A DNA stretch of 41,320 bases from an uncultured Gammaproteobacteria bacterium (GTDB taxonomy: Bacteria; Pseudomonadota; Gammaproteobacteria; Halothiobacillales; Halothiobacillaceae), in NCBI GenBank assembly GCA_938004235.1, contig CALKWL010000085.1, forward strand, positions 1 to 41,320. Reading direction: 5' to 3'. A program made the position numbers and the translations under genes. This document shows positions 1 through 7,759 of the stretch, piece after piece. The notes beneath the pieces are model-generated. The model made no database searches. It saw nothing but the letters and a program-made list of their open reading frames with translations, and was not told the DNA's origin. Position 1 is the first letter of the stretch. Each line of letters begins with the position of its first letter.

Positions 1-52
1 ACGGCGCCCACCGAAATCTACACTCTTTCCCTACACGACGCTCTTCCGATCT
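1..52. other. Illumina sequencing adapter (non-genomic)
   Basis: Bases 20-52 match the 3' part of the Illumina TruSeq universal adapter, ending in the well-known GCTCTTCCGATCT. Bases 1-19 match the preceding part of the same adapter with about two mismatches, as expected at a low-quality read end. This is untrimmed library sequence, not DNA of the organism. Genomic sequence starts at about base 53. The apparent TAG stop of the reverse-strand ileS frame at 51-53 is made by the adapter and should be ignored. Confidence 0.97.
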
Positions 53-1175
53 AGGCCGTACCAGGCTTGAACACGCCAAGATCATCCACCGGATTGTCCA
101 CCGGCAGGCCATATTTCATGCCCACCACATAGTCTTCCTGACCATGCCCCGGCGCGGTATGCACTGCGCCCGTACCGGCATCCGTGGTGACATGCTCGCC
201 CAAAATAATCGGCACTTGGCGTTCGAGGAAGGGGTGTTGCAGTTTGATGCCTTCCAGAGCTGCGCCTTTGCCGCGACCCACAATCGCTGCGCCGTCGATT
301 CCATAGCGCTTAAGCGTGGCTTCAAGCAGCGCCTCGGCCAGAAGCAGGCGCGCGTCGCTGGCCTGAACAAGGACGTAATCCAGCTCCGGATTCAACGCCA
401 CGCCCTGGTTGGCTGGCAAAGTCCACGGCGTGGTCGTCCAGATAATGACCTCAATGGCACCGATACCCGTCGCATTCATCGCCGTGGCAAAGGCCGCCTG
501 GTCGAGTGCAGCAAAGCGCACATCAATCGCATCCGAGGTTTTGTCTTCGTACTCGACTTCCGCCTCAGCCAGTGCCGAACCGCAGTCCACACACCAGTGC
601 ACCGGCTTGCTGCCCTGCACCAGGTGGCCGTTGGCGATGACCTTGCCCAAGGCGCGCAGGATGTCGGCCTCGAACTTGAAGTCCATGGTCAGGTAGGGGC
701 GGTTCCAGTCGCCCAGCACGCCCAGGCGCACGAAGTCCGCCTTCTGGCGCTCCACCTGCTCGGCGGCGTAGGCGCGGCAGGCATCGCGGAATTCACGCGC
801 GCTGACCTTGTCCCCGGCCTTGCCCAGCTTCTTCTCCACCTGCAATTCGATCGGCAGGCCGTGGCAGTCCCAGCCCGGCACGTAGGGTGCGTCGAAGCCC
901 GCCAGAGTCTTGCTCTTGACGATGATGTCCTTGAGTACTTTATTCACAGCGTGACCGATATGGATATCACCATTGGCATACGGTGGGCCATCGTGCAGCA
1001 CAAATTTGGGTTGCCCTGCACGCGCGTCACGAATACGGGCGTAAATGTTTTTTTCCTGCCAAGCCGCGAGCGTTGCAGGCTCGCGCTGCGGCAAATTGCC
1101 GCGCATCGGGAACTCGGTTTCCGGTAACTTCAGGGTGGCTTTGTAAGCGGATTCGGCAGGCGCGTCTTTGGACAT
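53..1175 (-). CDS. ileS: Isoleucine--tRNA ligase, N-terminal part (truncated by contig end)
   Basis: This cytoplasmic class I aminoacyl-tRNA synthetase charges tRNA-Ile with isoleucine and edits mischarged valine. The 374 visible residues are the N-terminal 40% of a protein usually near 940 residues. Seen: the HIGH signature in PPYANGDIHIGH (about 64-75), GWDCHGLPIE (101-110), and the CP1 editing domain with WTTTPWTLPAN (246-256) and DAGTGAVHTAPGHG (332-345). The KMSKS loop and zinc-binding C-terminus are missing because the sequence runs into adapter. The frame is open up to 1364, but MSKDAPAES at 1175 fits the family N-terminus, which begins shortly before the conserved LPxTxFPMRGNLPQREP block. 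No strong Shine-Dalgarno is visible. It is divergent from pilB. Confidence 0.95.
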
Positions 1176-1409
1176 GGAGTAGCAGTGCAATAAAAAATGA
1201 AAAGTGGCTCGATTATTCACGATTAAGACTCGTCCCGCCAGCAGGTCAAAAGTGTCGGCAGCAAAACGCGCATTGACATGATGCACAACGCCTTTGAGCG
1301 CATTACACTTCGAGGCATCTCGAAAAACACCCTGTGCGGCCAGATGAAGGAGCCACGTCCTCACTCACCCCGCACCGCACCACATCGCTTCATTGACTAG
1401 GAACACTTC

Positions 1410-3119
1410 ATGGCCATTGCTCCCCAACTCACCGGAATCCCGCAACAACTCGCGCTTGCCGGCGTCGCCAGTGAAACGCTATTGCGTGAAGTACTGAATG
1501 AGTCCCTGGAAAGAAAACAGTCGTTCGTGCGCACGCTTGCCGACAGCAAAAAAGTGGATATGGAGAAAGTGGCCGAAATTGTGGCCATCGAGTTTGGTTT
1601 GCCGCGCGTTGACCTTGATGCCATTGATACGCAGCAACTGCCCATGCAGCTGCTTAAGGAGGATGTCATCCGCAAGTTTCAGGTGATTCCGCTGCGCCAG
1701 CGCGGCCGCAGCCTGTTTGCCGCCATTGCCGATCCAACCTTCCAGCAAGCCTTTAATGACATTCGTTTCGCCAGCGGACTCGAAATCGATCCCATCATTG
1801 CTCCAGCCGATAAAATCCAGGCTATGGTTGAAAAGCTGGTTGAGGGGCGGAGTGCCGCCAGCATGATGGAGGGCCTGGATGACGAGCTGGCGCTGTTGGA
1901 AACAGGCGAGGCTCCCCAGGCGGCACAAGTCGCAGAAGCCGAGGCGGACGAAGCTCCGGTGGTCAAATTCGTCAATAGCATCCTGTTGCAGGCCATCCAG
2001 AAAGGCGCATCCGACATCCACTTTGAACCCTACGAGTTCACCTTCCGCGTACGCCTGCGTATCGACGGCGATCTGCATGAAATCGTTTCCAGCCCGCAAC
2101 TCAAAGCCATGGCGGATCGACTCACCGCGCGTGTCAAAGTTATGAGTCGCATGGACATCTCGGAAAAACGTGTCCCGCAAGACGGACGCATCAAACTTCA
2201 GGTATCCAAGACCCGCGCCATCGATTTCCGCGTCAACTCCTGCCCGACACTTTTTGGCGAGAAGATCGTACTGCGTATTCTCGACCCATCCAGCGCCAAA
2301 CTCGGCATCGATGCTTTGGGTTACGAGCCATTCCAGAAAGAGCTTTATCTCAACGCGCTAAAAAAACCCTACGGCATGATCCTGGTCACAGGCCCGACGG
2401 GCTCAGGTAAAACCGTGAGTCTTTATACCGGCCTGAACATTCTGAACGACGGCCAAAGGAATATTTCAACTGCCGAAGACCCGGCGGAAATCAACATGCC
2501 CGGCGTCAACCAGGTCAACGTGAATGCCAAGGTGGGACTCACCTTCGCCAACGCACTGCGCGCCTTCCTGCGCCAAGACCCGGACATCGTGATGGTGGGT
2601 GAAATTCGTGACCTTGAAACGGCGGAAATTGCCATCAAAGCAGCACAAACCGGTCACCTGGTGCTCTCGACCCTGCACACCAACGATGCACCGCAAACCC
2701 TCACCCGTCTGGCCAACATGGGCGTACCGCCCTACAACATTGCAGGGTCGATCTTGCTGATTATCGCCCAGCGTCTGGCGCGCAAGCTTTGCCCGGCCTG
2801 CAAGACTGAAGACAAAGTTCCCGCCGCCGAGCTGCTGCGCGAGGGCTTCTCCCAGGCCGACATTGATGCCGGCATCACCATTTACAAACCTGTAGGCTGC
2901 GAGCTGTGCAATAACGGCTACAAGGGGCGTACCGGCGTGTACCAGGTCATGCCCATCTCTTCCGAGATGTCTCGCCTTATCATGAACGGCGCCACATCCA
3001 TCGACCTGGCCGATCAAGCGAAAAAAGAGGGTATTCCCAATCTGCGCGAAGCCGGCATGCTTAAAGTCAAAGCTGGAATTATCGGCCTTGAAGAACTTAA
3101 CAATGTGACCGTGGATTAA
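1410..3119 (+). CDS. pilB: Type IV pilus extension ATPase PilB
   Basis: PilB is the cytoplasmic hexameric ATPase that powers pilin polymerisation at the inner-membrane base of type IV pili. The 569 residues match the family length. Seen in order: an N-terminal MshE/GspE-type domain (about 1-150), Walker A GPTGSGKT (328-335), Asp box around EDP (356-358), Walker B PDIVMVGEIRD (391-401), His box TLHTND (421-426), and a zinc-binding tetracysteine with CPAC (461-464) and CELC (497-500). The start is preceded by AGGA eight bases upstream. pilC and pilD, the usual downstream partners, are absent here; hairpins and an unrelated PAS gene follow. The retraction ATPase PilT is excluded by the N-terminal domain and the length. 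Confidence 0.96.
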   Translation: MAIAPQLTGIPQQLALAGVASETLLREVLNESLERKQSFVRTLADSKKVDMEKVAEIVAIEFGLPRVDLDAIDTQQLPMQLLKEDVIRKFQVIPLRQRGRSLFAAIADPTFQQAFNDIRFASGLEIDPIIAPADKIQAMVEKLVEGRSAASMMEGLDDELALLETGEAPQAAQVAEAEADEAPVVKFVNSILLQAIQKGASDIHFEPYEFTFRVRLRIDGDLHEIVSSPQLKAMADRLTARVKVMSRMDISEKRVPQDGRIKLQVSKTRAIDFRVNSCPTLFGEKIVLRILDPSSAKLGIDALGYEPFQKELYLNALKKPYGMILVTGPTGSGKTVSLYTGLNILNDGQRNISTAEDPAEINMPGVNQVNVNAKVGLTFANALRAFLRQDPDIVMVGEIRDLETAEIAIKAAQTGHLVLSTLHTNDAPQTLTRLANMGVPPYNIAGSILLIIAQRLARKLCPACKTEDKVPAAELLREGFSQADIDAGITIYKPVGCELCNNGYKGRTGVYQVMPISSEMSRLIMNGATSIDLADQAKKEGIPNLREAGMLKVKAGIIGLEELNNVTVD

Positions 3120-3275
3120 CAGGCCGCTGAAATAATCTTTTCAGCGACCTGTTATGGCGGGACATGGATGTCCTGCACGCAAATCAATCACGCAAGAGAT
3201 CGATTTGTCGCGACCGAATCCGGGCGTGTACCGGGTTCGGTCGGGCTGAAAAACTCAGGAATGAGTTTTTCAGCC
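3120..3275. repeat. Cluster of three consecutive inverted repeats after pilB
   Basis: Three hairpins lie end to end right after the pilB stop. The first pairs 3120-3132 with 3139-3151 (13 bp, one mismatch). The second pairs 3211-3223 with 3231-3243 (13 bp, one mismatch). The third pairs 3244-3257 with 3262-3275 (14 bp, perfect, loop GGAA). None is followed by a clear T-run, so they are not classical intrinsic terminators. They may stabilise the pilB mRNA end, act with Rho, or be fossil repeats. Confidence 0.7.
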
Positions 3276-3358
3276 TCCTGTCAATTTCACACTGTCATCA
3301 AGTTCATCGAAATGTAGCGTAGAATTCATCCCTGCGAAGCATTTTGAGAGCCGAAACC

Positions 3359-3883
3359 ATGCAGCCACGCACCATTACCAACCAGGAAATCGTTCTCACT
3401 CCTGAAGATACCATTCAGTCGCGCACCGACCCGCGAGGCGTCATCACCTTCGCCAACGCGACGTTTGCGCGTATTGCAGGGTACACGGTCGATGAACTGG
3501 TTGGCTCGCCGCACAACATCGTGCGTCATCCGCATATGCCGCGCAGTGCCTTCCACATCATGTGGCAGATGATTCAGCGCGGCGAAGAGTTCTTCGGCTT
3601 CGTAAAAAATCGCGCCAAAAACGGCGACCACTACTGGGTTTTCACGCGGGTTAGCGCCCGCCGTGATACCAGCGGCGCAATCACCGGCTATATGTCCATC
3701 CGCATCGCTCCTCCCAAACGTGAGGCTATTGATGAATGGGACGAGGTTTATGCCAAAGTGTGCGCCGTAGAGGCTGAGCTGCCGCGTGAGCAGCAGATTG
3801 AGGCAGGCAGCAAGGCCATCGTCGAGTATCTTGCCTCAAAGGGGCACGACAACCTGACAAGCTACATCATGAAGCAGGTCTAG
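3359..3883 (+). CDS. Single-domain PAS sensor protein (Aer-like PAS)
   Basis: This 174-residue protein is essentially one PAS domain (about 5-125) plus a short helical tail. It carries the signature of Aer/FAD-type PAS domains: DPRGVITFANATFARIAGYT, NIVRHPHMPRSAF, and FFGFVKNRAKNGDHYWV. In Aer this fold binds FAD and senses redox state. No methyl-accepting, kinase, GGDEF or HTH output domain is attached, so it presumably signals by protein contact; that is inference. I chose the ATG at 3359, with GAGAG upstream, over an in-frame TTG at 3344. It stands alone between pilB and yaiI, so a link to pilus-based motility is possible but unproven. Confidence 0.85.
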   Translation: MQPRTITNQEIVLTPEDTIQSRTDPRGVITFANATFARIAGYTVDELVGSPHNIVRHPHMPRSAFHIMWQMIQRGEEFFGFVKNRAKNGDHYWVFTRVSARRDTSGAITGYMSIRIAPPKREAIDEWDEVYAKVCAVEAELPREQQIEAGSKAIVEYLASKGHDNLTSYIMKQV

Positions 3884-4065
3884 GGTGTTCTGCGCCTATT
3901 GATTCGGTCGGGTGAAGTTTGAATTTGTGACCAAGGTTGGGGCAATGTCACTACTTGAAAGAGCGAGGGAAAGCCGAATCTATAATCAATCAAATGAATA
4001 TGTTATTGATGCGGCACCCCGAGAGCGGCCGCAGATTCAAAAATTCTCCGTGCCGTGTCAATAAC

Positions 4066-4527
4066 ATGCCCATGCTGCACATCTGGGTTGATGCGGATGC
4101 TTGCCCGAACGTTATCAAGGATATTCTCTATCGTGCGTCCGCCCGCTTGGGTGTGTACCTCACACTGGTCGCCAACCGGCCGCTTAACACCCCGCGCTCA
4201 GAGCATATTCGCAGCCTGGTTGTGCCTGGTGGATTCGATGCCGCCGACGATGAGATCGTGCGCAAAATAAGCCCCGGGGATCTGGTCATTACCGCCGACA
4301 TCCCCTTGGCCGCCGAGGTGCTGAACAAGGGTGGCCATGCCCTCAACCCACGTGGTGAACGTTACGCGCCAGAGAGCATCCGCGAGCGCCTGCGCATCCG
4401 CGACATGATGGAGCAGCTGCGCGATGCGGGCGTACAGACGGGTGGTTCGGCGCCCATGAGCCAGGCTGATCGCCAGGCCTTTGCCAACCAGCTTGATCGC
4501 TTCCTGCAACAGCACGCCCGAGCATGA
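4066..4527 (+). CDS. yaiI: YaiI/UPF0178 (DUF188) family protein
   Basis: A 153-residue protein that follows Escherichia coli YaiI almost throughout. Conserved blocks are IWVDADACPNVIKDILYRA (from about residue 6), DLVITADIPLAAE (72-84), ALNPRGERY (92-100) and the TGG near 125. The acidic pattern (DADAC, TADIP) and family placement suggest a PIN-like nuclease fold, but no biochemical role is established to my knowledge. The start is either ATG 4066 or ATG 4072; neither has a clear Shine-Dalgarno, and both precede the conserved N-terminus. The frame is open upstream to 3937 without recognisable protein. It overlaps recQ by four bases (ATGA), implying translational coupling. Confidence 0.9.
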   Translation: MPMLHIWVDADACPNVIKDILYRASARLGVYLTLVANRPLNTPRSEHIRSLVVPGGFDAADDEIVRKISPGDLVITADIPLAAEVLNKGGHALNPRGERYAPESIRERLRIRDMMEQLRDAGVQTGGSAPMSQADRQAFANQLDRFLQQHARA

Positions 4528-6326
4528 TCCAGCCGATTGACATTCTGCGCAGCGTATTTGGCTACGAACACTTCCGTGCGCCGCAAGATGAAGTCATTTC
4601 AACCCTGATGGCAGGCGAAGATGCGCTTGTGCTCATGCCCACAGGCGGCGGCAAATCGCTCTGCTACCAGATTCCGGCTCTCGCCCGCGACGGCGCGGGA
4701 ATCATTGTTTCCCCGCTGATCGCGCTCATGCAGGATCAGGTCGCCGCTCTACGCCAGAGCGGCGTCAAAGCAGCTTACCTCAACTCCACGCTTGCGCCCG
4801 CCGAAGCTCGCTATATCGAACAACAGCTGCTGATGGGCGAGCTGGATATGCTCTATATCGCCCCGGAACGCCTGCTCAACCCGCGCACTCTCGATTTGCT
4901 CGAACAAAGCAGGCTATCCCTGTTTGCCATTGACGAGGCGCACTGCGTTTCGCAATGGGGGCACGATTTCCGCCCGGAATACATCCAGCTCTCTGCGCTG
5001 CACGAACGCTTCCCTCACGTCCCGCGCATCGCCCTGACCGCCACTGCCGACGAACCTACGCGCCGCGAAATTATCGCAAGACTCGGCCTGGAAAAAGCGC
5101 GCGTGTTTATCAGCAGCTTTGACCGACCCAATATCCGCTACCGTATCGCGCAGGGGGACGGCGGCGCGCGCGATAAACTGCTGCAATTCATCCGCGAGGA
5201 GCACGCAGGCGAAGCCGGAATCGTGTACTGCCTCTCACGCAAAAAAGTCGATGAAACCGCCGAATGGCTGGACAGTAAAGGTATTCCTGCCCTGCCTTAC
5301 CACGCCGGCCTGCCTGCCAACCTCCGTGAGCGGCACCAAGCACGCTTTCTCAAGGAGGAAGGCATCGTTATGGTCGCGACCATTGCCTTCGGCATGGGCA
5401 TCGACAAACCCAATGTGCGCTTTGTGGCACATTTGAACCTACCCAAAAGCGTCGAAGCCTACTACCAGGAAACCGGTCGCGCCGGGCGCGATGGACTGCC
5501 CGCCGACGCCTGGATGAGTTACGGCTTACAGGATGTCTTAACCCTGCGCCAGATGATGGAATCATCCGAGGCCGACGAGGCTCACAAGCGCGTCGAGCGC
5601 CATAAACTGGATGCCATGCTCGGCCTGTGTGAAATGACGACCTGCCGCCGCCAGGCGCTACTTGGCTACTTTGGAGAAACACTGGCCGAAGCCTGCGGCA
5701 ACTGCGACGCCTGCCTGGAGCCGCCCGCCACCTGGGATGCCAGCATCCCGGCACAAAAAGCGCTGTCCTGCGTCCACCGCACCGGCCAACGCTTCGGCGT
5801 GACCTATCTGGTTGATGTCCTGCTCGGCAAAACCGACGAGCGCATTTTGCGCAACGCGCACGATAAAATCAGCACGTTCGGCATCGGCACGGAATTAAGC
5901 GCATCCGAATGGCGCGGCCTGTATCGCCAGCTCATTGCACGCGGCCTGCTGACCGTTGATCTCGAAGGTCATGGCGGGCTCCGTCTGAGTGAAAGCTGCC
6001 GCCCGGTTCTGCGCGGCGAGCACGCGCTTTGGCTGCGCCGCGAACTGCGCGTCAGTCGCAAGAAAACCATTGAACGCACCTCACGCCCAACGCGCACGCT
6101 ACCCGCAGGTGCCGACCCGGAGCTTTGGGAGGCGCTGCGCACCGCACGCCGCGAGCTTGCCGAAGAGCAAGGCGTGCCGCCGTATGTAATTTTTCACGAT
6201 GCCACGCTTTTGGCCATGCTTGAGGCGCGCCCGCAAAGCCTGATGGCCATGGGCAACCTCCCTGGCGTCGGCAAGCGCAAGCTGGAAGCTTACGGCACGG
6301 TATTTTTACGGCTGCTGCAAAGCTAG
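4524..6326 (+). CDS. recQ: ATP-dependent DNA helicase RecQ
   Basis: RecQ unwinds DNA 3' to 5' in RecF-pathway repair and in processing of stalled forks. At 600 residues it has full family length. Seen: SF2 helicase Walker A MPTGGGKSLCYQ (38-49), DEAH box (137-140) within the RecQ-specific aromatic-rich loop CVSQWGHDFRPEY, motif VI QETGRAGRDG (315-324), RQC zinc-binding cysteines 374, 391, 394 and 397 (CGNCDAC), a winged helix, and a C-terminal HRDC domain (about 525-600) with LPGVGKRKLEAYG. It starts inside the last codons of yaiI, so the two are probably cotranscribed. The long inverted repeat just downstream may end the transcript. Confidence 0.97.
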   Translation: MIQPIDILRSVFGYEHFRAPQDEVISTLMAGEDALVLMPTGGGKSLCYQIPALARDGAGIIVSPLIALMQDQVAALRQSGVKAAYLNSTLAPAEARYIEQQLLMGELDMLYIAPERLLNPRTLDLLEQSRLSLFAIDEAHCVSQWGHDFRPEYIQLSALHERFPHVPRIALTATADEPTRREIIARLGLEKARVFISSFDRPNIRYRIAQGDGGARDKLLQFIREEHAGEAGIVYCLSRKKVDETAEWLDSKGIPALPYHAGLPANLRERHQARFLKEEGIVMVATIAFGMGIDKPNVRFVAHLNLPKSVEAYYQETGRAGRDGLPADAWMSYGLQDVLTLRQMMESSEADEAHKRVERHKLDAMLGLCEMTTCRRQALLGYFGETLAEACGNCDACLEPPATWDASIPAQKALSCVHRTGQRFGVTYLVDVLLGKTDERILRNAHDKISTFGIGTELSASEWRGLYRQLIARGLLTVDLEGHGGLRLSESCRPVLRGEHALWLRRELRVSRKKTIERTSRPTRTLPAGADPELWEALRTARRELAEEQGVPPYVIFHDATLLAMLEARPQSLMAMGNLPGVGKRKLEAYGTVFLRLLQS

Positions 6327-6328
6327 CC

Positions 6329-6381
6329 GCCTGTCGAACTTGAGATGATCTGGCTGTAAAAACCGCTCAAGTCCGACAGGC
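6329..6381. repeat. Long inverted repeat after recQ
   Basis: Arms 6329-6344 and 6366-6381 are 16 bp with one mismatch and a 21-base loop. It starts two bases after the recQ stop. No T-run follows directly, so it is not a textbook intrinsic terminator. It could be a Rho-assisted terminator, an mRNA-stabilising hairpin or a repeat remnant. Confidence 0.7.
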
Positions 6382-6390
6382 AGCCAGGCG

Positions 6391-6420
6391 CAATAAAAAA
6401 GGCTGCGCAAAGCAACCCTC
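6391..6420 (-). terminator. Rho-independent terminator of the glycine-zipper gene
   Basis: On the minus strand a GC-rich stem (GGTTGC pairing with GCAGCC, one G-U pair, short TTTGC loop) is followed by six T residues. It lies about 20 bases past the stop of the minus-strand gene 6440-6889, as expected for its terminator. Confidence 0.7.
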
Positions 6421-6439
6421 TTTCGGCGATATGCGCCAA

Positions 6440-6889
6440 TCAGCGCACAATCACAACGGTTCGCGCGTCGCCGCGCCCATGATGACCGTGGTGATGACGG
6501 TGATGGTGATGATCACGGCGGTGATGACCATGCTCGTTATCCACATAAATCACATTGACCGGCGGACGTACGGGTCGGTGATAGTAATCCGGCTCGACGA
6601 CATAAATGTCTCGACGAGGCGCGTTGCTGTAATACTGCGGCGCGTCGTTGTAATAATACGAATCGCGTGCAACGTAACGTGTCGCGTTATTACTGCTTGC
6701 CACCGCCGCGCCTGTCACCGCGCCCACCACCCCACCAACCCAGGCTCCGTTGTTGTGATCGATCTGATGCCCGACCACCGCACCCAAAGCCGCGCCAAGC
6801 CCCGTGCCGACTAAGACATCGTTATCCGCAAAACTCGGCGCCGCAAAAAACATCCCGACACTTGTCAAAACCGCAGTCAACGCCCGCAT
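6440..6889 (-). CDS. Exported glycine-zipper protein with His-rich tail
   Basis: A 149-residue protein that starts with a signal peptide (MRALTAVLTSVGMFFAAPSFA, cleaved near residue 21). A glycine-zipper pair follows (about 27-63: repeated GxxxG/A small-residue spacing around GLGAALGAVVG and WVGGVVGAVTGAA), as in Rick_17kDa/OmpA-like 2TM glycine-zipper proteins of the envelope. The middle is rich in Tyr and Pro. The last 35 residues hold about 15 His plus Arg, ending in TVVIVR. The tail suggests metal binding or a charged surface; that is inference. It is monocistronic, with its own terminator. Function unknown; envelope location is likely. Confidence 0.8.
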   Translation of the reverse strand: MRALTAVLTSVGMFFAAPSFADNDVLVGTGLGAALGAVVGHQIDHNNGAWVGGVVGAVTGAAVASSNNATRYVARDSYYYNDAPQYYSNAPRRDIYVVEPDYYHRPVRPPVNVIYVDNEHGHHRRDHHHHRHHHGHHGRGDARTVVIVR

Positions 6890-7014
6890 AAACCACCCCT
6901 GAAAAATTTAGCGTCAATGAACAACGCAAAGACAACGCGACCTTGCCGCGCTGATAATAAGGCTGAATCAAGCGCTAAAAAGTTCGATCACCCAAGTGGT
7001 ATTCTTAAAAAAAG

Positions 7015-7120
7015 CAGGACTTACGCAAAAGTGTTCCCGCAAGGCAAGGCTTTGATGCCAGTACACACTTGGTACGGCGAGGCACTTGAGCGCCGCCGGG
7101 GCGGTTTTGCGTAAGTCCTG
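7015..7120. mobile_element. MITE-like element, 106 bp with perfect 16-bp terminal inverted repeats
   Basis: The ends, CAGGACTTACGCAAAA at 7015-7030 and its exact reverse complement at 7105-7120, enclose 74 bases without a credible gene. The structure fits a non-autonomous miniature inverted-repeat element mobilised by a transposase elsewhere. A target-site duplication is not obvious; both flanks are A-rich. It sits in the divergent spacer between the glycine-zipper gene and bolA and may affect either promoter. Confidence 0.75.
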
Positions 7121-7156
7121 AAAATACTCACCCCCACCCGCGAAGGTCAACCCTCA

Positions 7157-7453
7157 ATGCAAAACACACTCCAACACAAACTGACGGCGGCCTTCGCCCC
7201 CATCCACCTGGAAATCGTCAACGAAAGCCACCGCCACGCCATGCGCGCCCTCAACTCGCATTTTCACATCACCCTGGTCAGCCACGCCTTTGAGGGGCAA
7301 AGCCTGATCGCCCGTCACCGCGCGGTGAACGGAGCGCTGGCCGCAGAACTGGCGGGGGATGTACACGCATTGACGCTCAACACGCTGACGCCCGATGAAT
7401 GGGTCGCCAGGGGAAGCTCTGTCGAACCTTCCCCTTCATGCCGGGGCGGATAA
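7157..7453 (+). CDS. bolA: BolA family protein
   Basis: A 98-residue protein that aligns with E. coli BolA along its length: an N-terminal helix MQNTLQHKLTAAFAPIHLEIVNES, then SHFHITLVSHAFEGQSLIARHRAVNGAL with the conserved FxG and RHR region, VHALTLNTLTPDEW, and a C-terminal CRGG resembling the CRGAG tail of E. coli BolA. BolA proteins bind [2Fe-2S] glutaredoxins through conserved His/Cys positions and act in iron-sulphur trafficking and stress morphology. It faces the mutY-yggX operon, itself tied to Fe-S clusters and oxidative damage. Transcription may be affected by the element at 7015-7120. Confidence 0.92.
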   Translation: MQNTLQHKLTAAFAPIHLEIVNESHRHAMRALNSHFHITLVSHAFEGQSLIARHRAVNGALAAELAGDVHALTLNTLTPDEWVARGSSVEPSPSCRGG

Positions 7454-7486
7454 GCCTGTTCCAAGACAAGCGCTTGAACGAGCGCC

Positions 7487-7759
7487 TCAGGCAGCAGGCG
7501 GTACAAACCCCTCGGGGGTCGCCGAGCCCTCGCCGAAGAAAAACTTCTCCATTTCCTGTTCCAGGAACTTGCGCGCCTTGGGATCAACCGGCGTCAAGCG
7601 ATATTCGTTGATAAGCATGGTTTGATGCCTGAGCCACTCCTGCCAAGCCTGCTTGCTGACATTGGCATAAATTCGCGCTCCCAACTCGCCAAAATACGGC
7701 GGACGATCCAAGCCTTCAGCTTCCTTCTTCAAACGGCTGCAATTCACCATACGGCTCAT
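7487..7759 (-). CDS. yggX: Fe(II)-trafficking / oxidative damage protection protein YggX
   Basis: YggX is a small cytoplasmic protein that protects Fe-S enzymes from oxidative damage and may handle ferrous iron. The 90 residues start MSRMVNCSRLKKEAEGLDRP, with the conserved MSRxVxC opening and its Cys. GELGARIYANVSKQAWQEW, QTMLINEYRL and FLEQEMEKFFFGE follow the family closely. ATG 7759 is chosen because GGAGGG stands seven bases upstream and the family begins there; an upstream extension has no support. The gene starts inside the last 44 bases of mutY, as in the conserved mutY-yggX pair of gammaproteobacteria. Confidence 0.95.
   Translation of the reverse strand: MSRMVNCSRLKKEAEGLDRPPYFGELGARIYANVSKQAWQEWLRHQTMLINEYRLTPVDPKARKFLEQEMEKFFFGEGSATPEGFVPPAA

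Noticed and set aside
144..1127. Open frame of 327 codons antisense to ileS
   Set aside because: ileS on the minus strand has all expected motifs; this frame is its shadow.
1176..1364. Upstream extension of ileS to 1364
   Set aside because: The extra 63 residues do not resemble the synthetase family, which begins near residue 64 of that frame.
7395..7625. Small plus-strand frames between bolA and mutY
   Set aside because: They overlap the ends of bolA and yggX, which are supported by conservation, and have no ribosome site.
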